Shown here piece after piece: positions 45,901-54,559 of a stretch of 64,000 bases of DNA; position 1 is the stretch's first letter; every line of letters begins with the position of its first letter. The position numbers and the translations under genes were made by a program. Source of the stretch: Rhodoferax sp. GTDB lineage: Bacteria > Pseudomonadota > Gammaproteobacteria > Burkholderiales > Burkholderiaceae_C. The notes under the pieces were generated by a model that worked only from the letters and a program-made list of their open reading frames with translations, made no database searches and was not told the DNA's origin. The stretch spans positions 1-64,000 of the forward strand of contig SSFF01000011.1 of NCBI GenBank assembly GCA_008015235.1, written 5' to 3'.

Positions 45901-48900
45901 CCGAGTCGGCGGCCGCGCCGGTCCCTGCGGACCGGGTGCAAGAGCCGCAGGCCACCGAAATCCCGCCACTGGACAGCGAAGTGCCGGATGCGGCCGAAGA
46001 GGGGTCAACCCAGCTCGCCTCCTTGGATGACTTTGTTTCGGAAGGTGCCCGGGAGTCGTTTGAAACCGCCATGGCCCCGACCCAGATGGCACCGTTGGAC
46101 ATGCCCGAGCTGCGCGCACCGGTGGACGAGGTGCCAGCGTTCGAGCCCGAGCCTGAACCTGAATCTGAACCCGAAGTGGTGGACGACTCGGTCAAGGTCA
46201 TTGGCGACTTGCGCCTGAGCATTCCCCTGTACAACGTCTTCCTCAACGAGGCCGACGAGTGGTCGCGGCGCCTGCAGACCGAGCTCAGCGAGTGGGCCCT
46301 GGGCTGCGAAGCACCAGTGCCGGACATGGCGGTGGTTCTGGCGCATTCGCTGCAAGGCAGCTCGGCCACGGTGGGCTTTGGCGCGCTGTCCGGATTGGGG
46401 CGCACTCTGGAGCATGCCTTGGAGCATGTGCAGCTTCACCGTGCCGGAACCCCCGAAATTGCGGCTGTCTTCATGGAAGCGGCCGAAGACATCCGCCGCC
46501 TGCTGCACCAGTTTGCCGCTGGTTTCCTCAAGGAGCCGACTCCCGGCTTGCAGGAGGCCTTGCAGGCCATCACCGACACCGAATTCACGCCGGTTGGCAT
46601 GGAAGAGAGTGAAGAAGCCCTGGCCCTGGAAGACGAAGATGCCATCGCTTTGCCCGTGGACGCTGTCGCGCCCCAGGCGGAACAGCCAGTGGTGGAGTCG
46701 GCGGAGCCCGAGCCCGCAGTGGTCGAGCCCGCGATGGAACTCGGTCTGGACGATGTCCTGGCCGCACCGGTCATCGCCCATGCGCCCCTGGCGATGGCCG
46801 CCCCGCTGACCGTGGTGGAAGACGAGGATGAAGACCTCGATGCCATCGACAACCTGGATATCGACCTGTTCCCGATCTTCGAGGAAGAGGCGCAGGAGCT
46901 GTTGCCGCAACTGGCTGCTGCATTGCGCCAGTGGATGGCGCACCCCGAGGACATGGCGGCCCGCAACGACGTGTTGCGTGCCCTGCATACCCTCAAAGGC
47001 AGCGCACGCCTGGCCGGTGCGATGCGCCTGGGTGAAATGGCACACAACATGGAGACCAGCATCGAAAACATCGGTGCCGAAAACCTCCAGACGCAGCAGA
47101 TTGAACCCTTGCAGACCCGTCTGGATCGGATCCAGGCTGCGTTTGAAAAACTGGGGGCCACTTCTGCCGCCGGCGTCGAGGATATGGCCGCCAGCCTGGT
47201 CGCCGCCGAAGCCGAAACCGAGGCACCTGCACCAGTAGAGGCCGCGGTAACGTCCGCCATTACCAGCGCACCGGTGCAAATCATGCCGTCGATGCGCGGA
47301 GTGCAGGCGGCAGGCATGGCGCAGCAGCCACGCCAAAGCAACAACCAGACTGTGCGCGTGCGTTCGCGCCTGCTCGACCGTCTGGTCAATCAGGCTGGTG
47401 AGGTGCTGATCAGCCGCTCGCGCATGGACAGCCGTCTGACGCAGATTCGTTCTTCGCTGGAGGATCTGGGTAGCAACCTGGAGCGCCTGCGCCAGCAGTT
47501 GCGCGACGTGGAGTTGCAGTCCGAATCGCAGATGCAGTCGCGCCTGGCCCAGGCCAAGGACACGGCCCAGTCGTTCGACCCACTCGAGTTCGACCGTTTC
47601 ACGCGCGTGCAGGAACTGACCCGCATGATGGCCGAGTCAGTGCACGACGTGGCGACGGTGCAGCGCAACCTGCAGCGCGAGGTTGACGGCACCGAAGACG
47701 ACCTGATCGCCCAGGGCCGCCAAGCCCGCGAACTGCAGCGTGATCTGCTGCGTACCCGCATGGTCGAGTTCGACAGCGTGGCCGAACGACTGTACGGCGT
47801 GGTGCGCCAGGCTGGCAAGGACACGGGCAAGCAGGTCAAGCTCGACATCGTCGGAGGCTCCATTGAAATGGACCGGGGCGTGCTGGAACGCATGGTGCCT
47901 GCCTTCGAGCACATGCTGCGCAATGCGGTCTCGCACGGCATTGAAGATGCCGCCACACGCATTGCGGCCGGCAAACCGGCAGTCGGTACCGTGGTGGTGC
48001 AGGTGGACCAGCACAGCAACGACGTGTCGGTATCGTTCTCGGACGATGGTGGAGGCCTGCACCTTGACCGCATCCGTGCACGTGCCATTGCCAATGGACT
48101 CATTGCCGAAGACCAGGCCCTGTCGACCGCCGAGGCTGCCAACCTGATCTTCATGCCCGGTTTTTCGACTGCCGAGCAGGTGACCGAGCTGTCGGGCCGC
48201 GGCATCGGCATGGATGTGGTGCGCTCCGAAGTGTCGGCCTTGGGTGGCCGCATCGAGACCAGCACCGATGAAGGCCAGGGTAGCCTGTTCAAGCTGATCC
48301 TACCGCTGACCACGGCGGTGACGCAGGTGGTCATGGTGCGCATGGGCGAGTTGACCATCGGCATTCCTTCCAACCTGATCGAGACCGTGCAGCGCAGCGC
48401 CGAGGCGGTGGTGGGCGCAGCCTACGCCAGTGGCGAGTACCTTTATGGTGGTGAGAGTCTGCCGTTCTACTGGGCGGGTGCCCTGCTGCAGGTCTCGTCC
48501 CACAGCAACGAACCTGCGGCCAAGACCCAGCAGGTGGTGATCCTGCGCAGTGCCGGCCAACGCATGGCGCTGCACGTGGACGATGTGCTGGGCAATCGAG
48601 AAGTGGTGGTCAAGAACCTCGGGCCCCAACTGGCGCGCCTGCCGGGCCTGACCGGCATGTCGGTGCTGGCTTCGGGGGCGGTCGTTCTGATCTACAACCC
48701 GGTGGCCTTGTCCAATGTCTATGGTGAACGCGCCCGCGCACTGTCGCGCCAGGTGGCAGAACAGCCGCAGGTTGCGGCCGATGCCGCAGTGGCTGCGTCG
48801 CAGGGGGCTGCCGCCGAAACTGCCGTGCCCCTGGTACTGGTGGTGGACGACTCCATCACTGTGCGCCGGGTCACGCAGCGTCTGCTCAAGCGCGAAGGCT

Positions 48901-49205
48901 ACCGTGTGGCCGTGGCCAATGACGGCTTGCAGGCGCTCGAGCGGCTCATGGAGGAGCGCCCCGCCGTGGTGTTGTCGGACATTGAGATGCCGCGGATGGA
49001 CGGCTTCGACCTGGCCCGCAACATCCGCAACGATGCGCGCCTTAAGGACTTGCCCATCATCATGATCACCTCGCGCATTGCGCAGAAGCACCGCGACCAT
49101 GCCAAGGAACTGGGTGTGGACCATTACCTGGGCAAGCCCTACTCGGAAGAGGAGTTGCTGGCCCTGGTGCAGCGCTACACCCAGGTGCAGGACGCAGAAG
49201 TCTGA
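42990..49205 (+). CDS. chpA: Hybrid chemotaxis histidine kinase ChpA/PilL with Hpt domains
   Basis: 2071-aa kinase of the Pil-Chp system. The N-terminal ~590 residues are helical, FimL/Hpt-like, without an obvious phosphoacceptor. Three Hpt domains have the key His: 681 (FHTLKGSSR), 1119 (LAHSLQGSS) and 1333 (LHTLKGSAR). Long acidic Pro/Glu/Ala linkers separate them (about 770-1060 and 1190-1290). The CheA dimerisation and kinase core (about 1450-1800) has LRNAVSHGIE, SDDGGGLH and GRGIGMDVV, then a CheW domain and a C-terminal receiver with Asp 1997 (VVLSDIEMPRMDG). P. aeruginosa ChpA has more Hpt-type domains. The first linker carries a threefold [DG]F-x-ST-[QE] motif. Confidence 0.93.
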   Translation: MSSNTAASVDSDLAATDLGPLAWVLDELRKSLDGATKATRRFVRDAELALGSDIASLDASQLRIARQQLHQAVGALEMVGLSVPAQMLRTMESMVQRFVQRPELCSDEAATKLERASFALTEFLEGLVKGKHASAVALFPQYQAVAELAGVERVHPADLWSFDWRWVEVADLPMVEALHYTVATREKLDWAILNIVKSANAAAALRLADLANGLSCGQDRLQPRTFWAIAAAYFEAFGAGAIQTNVHTKRAASRVLQQYATLSRGDHAVSERLAQDLLFFCATAQSLPVEKAPRLAAVRAAYGLEQAKPVDYETEQFGRYDPALLQMLRKRIASVSETWSALSGGDTHKLKLAGEQFAAVTDLMAKLHPESRELAAALARTADTTVKRAMAPDPAVAMEVATTVLYLDAVYEDLDPTDSELAHRSARLAQRLDQVSAGAAPDPMESWMEDLYRRVSDRQTMGSVVAELRGALGEIEKSLDAFFRDPSDKGPLREVPNHLAAMRGVFSVLGLDHPSTAALRMRTKVEQLLIDEIQQGSSNPIFEQLGNNLGAMGFLIDMLSYQRELAKKLFVFDEESGELKPLMGREQTPVVQEAPAASPSVTELLAEPAPAAALPAAMPTVPVAAAPAAVAIDDEDDDGELLDIFLEEAREVVQNGLAAIDALGSAPSDLGEQTILRRAFHTLKGSSRMVGLTEFGEAAWSFEQIMNSLLAEQRAASEGLQQLTRSAMQAFGRWIEDIAQGTAQDWRSADFRTSADAMRLQGEYLALPMDGDAAGSAPVSVETSLQEAVEVAPAIDLDLGPEPVQDASAEVAPAAPASEAEAHAPVEIDWDNAEVIEAQDFASTQLGDSLHTGLPERAAPESEGFASTEFGSVDGLAEPAEEPRPDFESTQTLDFHADLPDPAAPQAAPADEFNLGNFDFGDIAAPAPEPAPATVELDAGTEALAPDGDAAFHAMAVEAPAELPAFDLSFPESAAAPVPADRVQEPQATEIPPLDSEVPDAAEEGSTQLASLDDFVSEGARESFETAMAPTQMAPLDMPELRAPVDEVPAFEPEPEPESEPEVVDDSVKVIGDLRLSIPLYNVFLNEADEWSRRLQTELSEWALGCEAPVPDMAVVLAHSLQGSSATVGFGALSGLGRTLEHALEHVQLHRAGTPEIAAVFMEAAEDIRRLLHQFAAGFLKEPTPGLQEALQAITDTEFTPVGMEESEEALALEDEDAIALPVDAVAPQAEQPVVESAEPEPAVVEPAMELGLDDVLAAPVIAHAPLAMAAPLTVVEDEDEDLDAIDNLDIDLFPIFEEEAQELLPQLAAALRQWMAHPEDMAARNDVLRALHTLKGSARLAGAMRLGEMAHNMETSIENIGAENLQTQQIEPLQTRLDRIQAAFEKLGATSAAGVEDMAASLVAAEAETEAPAPVEAAVTSAITSAPVQIMPSMRGVQAAGMAQQPRQSNNQTVRVRSRLLDRLVNQAGEVLISRSRMDSRLTQIRSSLEDLGSNLERLRQQLRDVELQSESQMQSRLAQAKDTAQSFDPLEFDRFTRVQELTRMMAESVHDVATVQRNLQREVDGTEDDLIAQGRQARELQRDLLRTRMVEFDSVAERLYGVVRQAGKDTGKQVKLDIVGGSIEMDRGVLERMVPAFEHMLRNAVSHGIEDAATRIAAGKPAVGTVVVQVDQHSNDVSVSFSDDGGGLHLDRIRARAIANGLIAEDQALSTAEAANLIFMPGFSTAEQVTELSGRGIGMDVVRSEVSALGGRIETSTDEGQGSLFKLILPLTTAVTQVVMVRMGELTIGIPSNLIETVQRSAEAVVGAAYASGEYLYGGESLPFYWAGALLQVSSHSNEPAAKTQQVVILRSAGQRMALHVDDVLGNREVVVKNLGPQLARLPGLTGMSVLASGAVVLIYNPVALSNVYGERARALSRQVAEQPQVAADAAVAASQGAAAETAVPLVLVVDDSITVRRVTQRLLKREGYRVAVANDGLQALERLMEERPAVVLSDIEMPRMDGFDLARNIRNDARLKDLPIIMITSRIAQKHRDHAKELGVDHYLGKPYSEEELLALVQRYTQVQDAEV

Positions 49206-49245
49206 AGTTCGCTGCGGTGAAAGCCAACCGCAGCAGGCAACAGGC

Positions 49246-49281
49246 AAAGGCCGGACGGGGCATGCCCCTTCCGGCTTTTTC
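49246..49281. terminator. Terminator between chpA and phr
   Basis: AAAGCCGGAAGGGGC-type stem around ATGC (left arm AAAGGCCGGACGGGGC, right arm GCCCCTTCCGGCTTTTT), with a five-T run on the plus strand and As on the other side, so it can serve both convergent genes. Confidence 0.8.
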
Positions 49282-50768
49282 TATGGCGCGTCGCTGGCTT
49301 TGGCTGCGGAGCCCACCACGCTGTAGCGTAGCTGGGTCTTGGCCCGCGAGCGGGCGGCGTCAACCACGGGGGCGGGGTAGTCCACGCCCAGCTTCAGCCC
49401 GCACTGCGCCAGCCGCTCGGCCCCGGCTAGCCAGGGGGCGTGGATGTGGCGTGGGCCCAGCGTCGCCAACTGTGGCAAGTAGCGCGCTATGAACTTGCCC
49501 TCGGGGTCAAAGCGCTCGCTCTGGCGCACCGGGTTGAAGATGCGGAAATAGGGTTGGGCATCACAGCCGCTGGATGCCACCCACTGCCAGCCGCCGTTGT
49601 TGGCGGCCAGGTCGAAGTCGTTGAGTTTCTCGGCAAAGTAACGCTCACCCCAGCGCCAGTCGATACCGAGGTTCTTGACCAGGAAACTGCCCACCACCAT
49701 GCGCAGGCGGTTGTGCATGTAGCCGGTCTGGTTCAGCTGCGCCATGGCCGCGTCCACCAGCGGGTAGCCGGTCTGGCCCGTGTACCAGGCCGCAAACAGT
49801 GCTTCAGCCTGCGGGCCTTCTTCCCAGGCAATGGCGTTGTAGACGGGCTTGAAGGCGCCCATAGCGACATGGGGGAAGTTGGCCAGGATCTGGAAATAGA
49901 AGTCGCGCCAGGCCAGTTCGCTGCGCCATACCGCAGCGCCTTCGCTACCGGCCTGGGCGCGCACATGGGCAGCGCTGAGCACTTCGCGGATCGACACCGT
50001 GCCAAAGCGCAGGTGCACGCTCAGGTAGCTGGGGCCCTTGACGGCCGGAAAGTCGCGCCGCTCGCCATAGGCATCGATGCGCCCCAGAAAATCCTCCAGC
50101 AGTGCCAGTGCGGCGCTGCGGCCACCGGCCAGTGCCGGTTGCACCGGTGGAGCTTCAAAGCCGATGTCTGCCAAGGTGGGCACGGGGCGCTGGAATTGCG
50201 CTGGGCGTGGCAGCAAGCGGCCCTGGACCTCGACCGTCCAGGGTTGCCAGGCCTGGGGCTGCTGGCCCAGTGCCTGTAGCCAGGCCCGCAGGAAGGGCGT
50301 GAACACGGTGTAGGGCGTGCCGGTGCGCGTGAGGACTTCCTGCTTTTCAAACACAACGTGGTCCTTGACCGCCACCATGGTGATGCCCTGGGTTGCTAGG
50401 CGATCGCGTACCGCAGCATCGCGTGCCAGCGCGGCGGGTTCATAGTCTTGTGCATGAAATACGGCCTGCGCCCGCGTAGATGTTGCGCAGTTAGCTACTG
50501 AATCCGTAGCAAATCCATGCTCAACCAGCAGGCCGGTTTCGGGGTTGGCGCTGTCGGTGCGCAGGGCGGCATCGAGTTCGGCCAGGCTTTCCAGGATGAA
50601 AGCCACGCGGCGATCCTGCCGCGGCAGCGGGTCCAGGATGCTGCGGTCGAGCACAAAAAGGCAATGCACGTGGCGGCATTGCTGCAAGGCCATGGCCAGG
50701 GCAGCATTGTCCTGCAGGCGCAGGTCGCGGCGCAGCCAGACCAGGCCAGTGTCGTAAAGGTAAGCCAT
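49281..50768 (-). CDS. phr: Deoxyribodipyrimidine photolyase (class I CPD photolyase)
   Basis: 495-aa FAD enzyme that repairs cyclobutane pyrimidine dimers with light. The N-terminal antenna domain starts LVWLRRDLRLQDNAALA; the C-terminal FAD domain has GPSYLSVHLRFGTVS, ELAWRDFYFQ, YMHNRLRMVVGSFLVKNL and the NNGGWQWVASSGCDAQPYFRIFNP block with electron-transfer Trp. The track ORF (to 51446) overlaps yqgE; the true start is the ATG at 50768. Odd point: residues 86-100 (FATDSVANCATSTRA region) are encoded by a 44-bp dispersed repeat, replacing the usual variable linker between antenna strands. Confidence 0.93.
   Translation of the reverse strand: MAYLYDTGLVWLRRDLRLQDNAALAMALQQCRHVHCLFVLDRSILDPLPRQDRRVAFILESLAELDAALRTDSANPETGLLVEHGFATDSVANCATSTRAQAVFHAQDYEPAALARDAAVRDRLATQGITMVAVKDHVVFEKQEVLTRTGTPYTVFTPFLRAWLQALGQQPQAWQPWTVEVQGRLLPRPAQFQRPVPTLADIGFEAPPVQPALAGGRSAALALLEDFLGRIDAYGERRDFPAVKGPSYLSVHLRFGTVSIREVLSAAHVRAQAGSEGAAVWRSELAWRDFYFQILANFPHVAMGAFKPVYNAIAWEEGPQAEALFAAWYTGQTGYPLVDAAMAQLNQTGYMHNRLRMVVGSFLVKNLGIDWRWGERYFAEKLNDFDLAANNGGWQWVASSGCDAQPYFRIFNPVRQSERFDPEGKFIARYLPQLATLGPRHIHAPWLAGAERLAQCGLKLGVDYPAPVVDAARSRAKTQLRYSVVGSAAKASDAP
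50469..50512 (+). repeat. 44-bp dispersed repeat, copy 8 (inside phr)
   Basis: CGCCCGCGTAG...TTGCGCA...AGCTACTG...GTAGCAA with exact 22-nt spacing and inner hairpin GCTAC-N7-GTAGC. It lies antisense within phr, in frame, and is translated. Confidence 0.85.
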
Positions 50769-50789
50769 GGTGGAAGTTAAAATCAAAGA

Positions 50790-51392
50790 ATGCCCGGCGA
50801 TTCTGCACCTATCAACCTGACCAACCACTTTTTGATAGCGATGCCCGCCCTGGAAGACGGGCTGTTTACCAAAGGCGTGGTCTATGTCTGCGAACACAGC
50901 CCGCAAGGCGCGCTGGGCCTGGTAATCAACAAGCCGGCCGATATTTCCGTGGGCGAACTCTTTGACAAGGTGGAGCTGCCCCTGGGGCGTGCGGACCTCA
51001 AGGACACCCCGGTGTTCCAAGGGGGGCCGCTGCAGCTGGACCGCGGCTTTGTGCTGCACCCCTCCCAATCCGCCGCCGATGGCGATACGGCCGAACAGGT
51101 CTATGCCTCGGGCATGCTGATCCCCGACGCCGGGTTGGAAATGACCACCTCGCGCGATGTGCTCGAAGCCCTGTCCAACGGTGCCGGGCCGCGCAAACTG
51201 CTGCTCACGCTGGGCTATTCGTCCTGGGGCGAAGGCCAGCTCGAGTCCGAACTGGGGGCCAACGCCTGGCTCACCGTGGCTGCCGACAAGGCCATCATCT
51301 TTGACAGTCCCATTGCACAGCGCTGGAACGACGCGCTCGCGCTCCTGGGTCTGCAGCCCTGGATGATCAGTGCGGAAGCGGGGCATGCATGA
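50790..51392 (+). CDS. yqgE: YqgE/AlgH family protein (UPF0301)
   Basis: 200-aa soluble protein of the YqgE/AlgH family. Conserved parts: LTNHFLIAMPALEDGLFTKGVVYVCEHSPQGALGLVINKP (start), FQGGPLQLDRGFVLH, and LGYSSWGEGQLESELGANAWL. AlgH was once linked to alginate control, but the biochemical role is unclear; the near-universal pairing with ruvX is kept here (ATGA overlap). Its ATG is only 21 bp from the divergent phr ATG. Confidence 0.93.
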   Translation: MPGDSAPINLTNHFLIAMPALEDGLFTKGVVYVCEHSPQGALGLVINKPADISVGELFDKVELPLGRADLKDTPVFQGGPLQLDRGFVLHPSQSAADGDTAEQVYASGMLIPDAGLEMTTSRDVLEALSNGAGPRKLLLTLGYSSWGEGQLESELGANAWLTVAADKAIIFDSPIAQRWNDALALLGLQPWMISAEAGHA

Positions 51393-51808
51393 GCATAGAG
51401 GCCAAGAACGCAACGGTTCCTGCGTCCTGCGCAAGCTTTCTCGCATTCGATTTCGGCACCAAGCGCACCGGCGTGGCCTATGGCACGCGCATGCTCGGCA
51501 CGGCCCAGCCGCAGTCCACCATCGCTTTGCAGGGCGATGCCCGCTTTGTCGAAATCGGCAAGCGCATCAAGGAGTGGCAACCAGACGCCATCGTAGTCGG
51601 CGTGCCCTTTCACCCCGACGGTGCCGCGCACGAGAACACCGTGCGGGCCCAGAAATTTGCGCGCCAGCTGCGCGGCCGCTTCAATCTGCCCGTGGCCGAG
51701 GTCGATGAGCGCTACAGCACCACCGAAGCCCTGGCCAGCGGCGCCCGCGATGCCGACGCCGCCAGTGCCTGCATCATCCTGGAACAGTTTTTGAGGAGTT
51801 TGACGTGA
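51389..51808 (+). CDS. ruvX: RuvX/YqgF Holliday-junction-resolvase-like nuclease
   Basis: 139-aa RNase H-fold protein. AFDFGTKRTGVAYG near residue 20 holds the first acidic residue, VVGVPFHPDGAAHENT the second region, VDERYSTTEA the third, and the final acidic residue is in DADAASACIILEQFL. The family is implicated in 16S rRNA 5' end processing (YqgF) and resolvase-like activity. Overlaps yqgE by 4 bp and pyrR by 4 bp. Confidence 0.93.
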   Translation: MSIEAKNATVPASCASFLAFDFGTKRTGVAYGTRMLGTAQPQSTIALQGDARFVEIGKRIKEWQPDAIVVGVPFHPDGAAHENTVRAQKFARQLRGRFNLPVAEVDERYSTTEALASGARDADAASACIILEQFLRSLT

Positions 51809-52302
51809 CCCAATTGGCACTAGATGCCGAAGCCCTGTACGTGGAGCTTCGCAATGGCGTGCAACGCCTGTGCAACCCCACCACCCGCCTGGTCGGCATC
51901 GTGTCGGGCGGCTACTGGCTGGCCCAGCGCCTGCACAAGGATTTGAACCTTCCAGACGCGCCCGGTGCCATTTCCTCGGCCATGCACCGCGACGACTTCG
52001 CCCAGCGCGGCCTGGCCGCGTCGGCTCAGACTTCGCTGCCGTTCGAGATCAACGGTGCCGACATCCTGTTGCTCGACGACGTGCTCTACACCGGCCGCAC
52101 CCTGCGTGCCGTGCTCAACGAGCTGTTCGACTTTGGCCGCCCGGCCAGCGTGCGCCTGGCCGTGCTGGTGGACCGTGGTGGCCGCCAGCTGCCGGTGCAG
52201 GCCGACTTTGCCGCCGCCCGCGTGGCGCTCGGCGCCGATCAGTCGCTGGCGCTGGCCCGCAGTGAGGCCGGTGTGTTCAGTTTTGATGTGAAAGGAGCCT
52301 GA
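51805..52302 (+). CDS. pyrR: PyrR-type uracil phosphoribosyltransferase / regulator
   Basis: 165-aa type I phosphoribosyltransferase of the PyrR family. The PRPP loop is [16 protein letters not shown] near residue 93. In Gram-positive bacteria PyrR binds pyr mRNA; in Gram-negatives its role beside pyrB is less certain and may be uracil salvage or regulation. No pyr attenuator was seen in the sequence around it. The start is a GTG (51805) in a GTGA overlap with ruvX, with GAGGAG upstream. Confidence 0.88.
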   Translation: MTQLALDAEALYVELRNGVQRLCNPTTRLVGIVSGGYWLAQRLHKDLNLPDAPGAISSAMHRDDFAQRGLAASAQTSLPFEINGADILLLDDVLYTGRTLRAVLNELFDFGRPASVRLAVLVDRGGRQLPVQADFAAARVALGADQSLALARSEAGVFSFDVKGA

Positions 52303-52304
52303 AG

Positions 52305-53270
52305 GTGCTCTACAAACGCAACCCGCAACTCAACAAGCATGGCGAGCTGGTGCACCTGCTGTCTACCGAAGGCCTGCCCAAGGCCATCCTGACGCAGATT
52401 CTGGACACTGCCACCAACTTCGTTTCGGTCAACGACCGCGAAGTGAAGAAGGTGCCGCTGCTGCGTGGCAAAAGCGTGTTCAACCTGTTCTTCGAGAACA
52501 GCACCCGCACCCGCACCACCTTCGAGATTGCCGCCACGCGCCTCTCGGCCGATGTCATCAACCTCGACATTGCGCGCTCCAGTGCCTCCAAGGGCGAGTC
52601 CCTGCTCGACACCATTGCCAACCTGTCGGCCATGGCCGCCGACCTGTTCGTGGTGCGCCACAGCGAATCGGGGGCCCCCTACCTCATTGCCCAGCATGTG
52701 GCGCCGCACGTGCACGTGATCAACGCCGGTGACGGCCGCCATGCGCACCCGACGCAGGGCCTGCTGGACATGTTCACCATCCGCCACTACAAGAAGGACT
52801 TCTCCAGCCTCACAGTGGCCATCGTCGGTGACGTGCTGCACTCGCGCGTGGCGCGCTCCGACATCCATGCGCTCACGACACTGGGCGCTGCCGAGGTGCG
52901 TGTGGTCGGTCCCAAGACCCTGGTGCCGTCCGACATGGCGCAGATGGGCGTGCGCGTGTGCCATTCGCTGGAAGAGGGTATCAAGGACTGCGACGTCATC
53001 ATCATGCTGCGCCTGCAGAACGAACGCATGAGCGGCGCGCTGCTGCCGTCCAGCAACGAATTCTTCAAGAGCTTTGGCCTCACACCCGAACGCCTGCAGT
53101 GGGCCAAGAGCGACGCCATCGTCATGCACCCGGGGCCCATCAACCGCGGTGTGGAAATCGACTCCGAAGTGGTGGACGGGCGTCAGAGCGTCATCTTGCC
53201 GCAGGTAACCTTCGGGATTGCCGTGCGTATGGCCGTGATGAGCATTGTGGCGGGGAACGAAGCATGCTGA
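52305..53270 (+). CDS. pyrB: Aspartate carbamoyltransferase catalytic subunit
   Basis: 321-aa enzyme making carbamoyl-aspartate in pyrimidine synthesis. The carbamoyl-phosphate motif is [12 protein letters not shown] near residue 65, the aspartate-side motif is HPTQGLLDM near 147, and LRLQNERM and [12 protein letters not shown] follow. The start is GTG (52305) with AAAGGAG upstream. It overlaps the inactive dihydroorotase gene by 7 bp. No pyrI (regulatory subunit) is near, as in class A ATCases that partner with PyrC-like subunits. Confidence 0.96.
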   Translation: MLYKRNPQLNKHGELVHLLSTEGLPKAILTQILDTATNFVSVNDREVKKVPLLRGKSVFNLFFENSTRTRTTFEIAATRLSADVINLDIARSSASKGESLLDTIANLSAMAADLFVVRHSESGAPYLIAQHVAPHVHVINAGDGRHAHPTQGLLDMFTIRHYKKDFSSLTVAIVGDVLHSRVARSDIHALTTLGAAEVRVVGPKTLVPSDMAQMGVRVCHSLEEGIKDCDVIIMLRLQNERMSGALLPSSNEFFKSFGLTPERLQWAKSDAIVMHPGPINRGVEIDSEVVDGRQSVILPQVTFGIAVRMAVMSIVAGNEAC

Positions 53271-54559
53271 AAAACCTACTGATCCAGGGTGGCCGCGTCA
53301 TCGACCCGGCCTCCAAATTCGACGGCGTGGCCGATGTCGCCATTGCCAACGGCAAGGTGCTGGCCGTGGGCACGGCACCAAGCGGCTTTGTGGCCGATGA
53401 AACCATCGCAGCCCAGGGCTGCATCGTGGCCCCCGGCCTGGTGGACCTGTGCGCACGCCTGCGCGAACCGGGCCAGGAACACAAGGGCATGCTGGCCAGT
53501 GAATTGGCAGCCGCCGTGGCCGGTGGCGTGACTGCACTGGTATGCCCGCCCGACACCGACCCCGTGCTCGACGAACCCGGTCTTGTGGAAATGCTGCGTT
53601 ACCGTGCACGCAGCCTCAACCATGCCCGGGTGTTCCCTCTGGGCGCGCTGACCCGCAACCTCCAGGGCGAAGTGCTGACCGAGATGCAGGCCCTGACCGA
53701 GGCCGGTTGCGTCGGCTTCTCGCAGGCCGAGGTGACCCTGGCCAACACCCAGGTGCTTCAGCGCGCCCTGCAGTACGCCAGCACCTTCGGTTACACCGTG
53801 TGGTTGCGCCCCCAGGATTACCACTTGGGCAAGGGCGTAGCGGCCAGTGGCCCCTTTGCCACGCGCATGGGCTTGGCCGGGGTACCAGTGGCTGCCGAAA
53901 CCATTGCCCTGCACACTATCTTCGAACTCATGCGTGCCACCAAGGCGCGCGTGCACCTGTGCCGTCTCTCCAGCGCTGCCGGGGTTGACCTGGTACGCCA
54001 GGCCAAGGCCGAAGGGCTGCTCGTGACCTGCGACGTCAGCATCAACTCGCTGCACCTGAGCGACGTGGACATGGGCTACTTCGACAGCCGCACGCGCTTG
54101 ACCCCGCCGCTGCGCCAGACCCGCGACCGCGACGCCCTGCGCACCGCCCTGGCCGACGGCACCATCGACGCGCTGGTGTCCGACCACATGCCCGTGGCCG
54201 AGGACGAAAAGGCCTTGCCCTTTGCCGAAGCCGAACCCGGTGCCACCGGGCTGGAACTGCTGCTGCCGCTGGGCCTGAAATGGGCCAGCGACATGGGCGT
54301 GGCCCTGCCCCAGTTGCTGGCCTTGCTCACCAGCCGTCCGGCGGCCCTGGTGCAATCCACCTCGGCCCAAGGCGGCCCCGGCGGTCTGGCTGTGGGCGGC
54401 GTGGCCGACGTCTGCGTGTTCGACCCGCAAGCCCCCTGGGTGGTGGGTGCCGACACCTTGCAAAGCCGCTCGCACCATACGCCGTTCGAAGGCTACGAGC
54501 TGCTGGGTCGCGTGCGCGCCACCGTGGCCCACGGCCACCTGGCCTACCAGGCGGCGTGA
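53264..54559 (+). CDS. pyrC': Dihydroorotase-like ATCase subunit lacking the metal motif (pyrC')
   Basis: 431-aa amidohydrolase-fold protein. Active dihydroorotases have HxH (usually VDLHVHLREPG); here the motif reads [11 protein letters not shown], so both metal histidines are Cys and Arg. The substrate-binding Arg-Glu-Pro-Gly remains. The late Asp is kept in [12 protein letters not shown]. In Pseudomonas and relatives such a pseudo-dihydroorotase (PyrC'/PyrX) is needed to assemble active ATCase with PyrB. The operon place right after pyrB fits that role. A true pyrC must exist elsewhere. The start is the ATG at 53264; the track start (52958) is inside pyrB. Confidence 0.9.
   Translation: MLKNLLIQGGRVIDPASKFDGVADVAIANGKVLAVGTAPSGFVADETIAAQGCIVAPGLVDLCARLREPGQEHKGMLASELAAAVAGGVTALVCPPDTDPVLDEPGLVEMLRYRARSLNHARVFPLGALTRNLQGEVLTEMQALTEAGCVGFSQAEVTLANTQVLQRALQYASTFGYTVWLRPQDYHLGKGVAASGPFATRMGLAGVPVAAETIALHTIFELMRATKARVHLCRLSSAAGVDLVRQAKAEGLLVTCDVSINSLHLSDVDMGYFDSRTRLTPPLRQTRDRDALRTALADGTIDALVSDHMPVAEDEKALPFAEAEPGATGLELLLPLGLKWASDMGVALPQLLALLTSRPAALVQSTSAQGGPGGLAVGGVADVCVFDPQAPWVVGADTLQSRSHHTPFEGYELLGRVRATVAHGHLAYQAA

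Noticed and set aside
43041-45941. 966-aa minus-strand ORF opposite chpA
   Set aside because: It is a GC-rich antisense shadow without family motifs; chpA on the plus strand has full domain structure.
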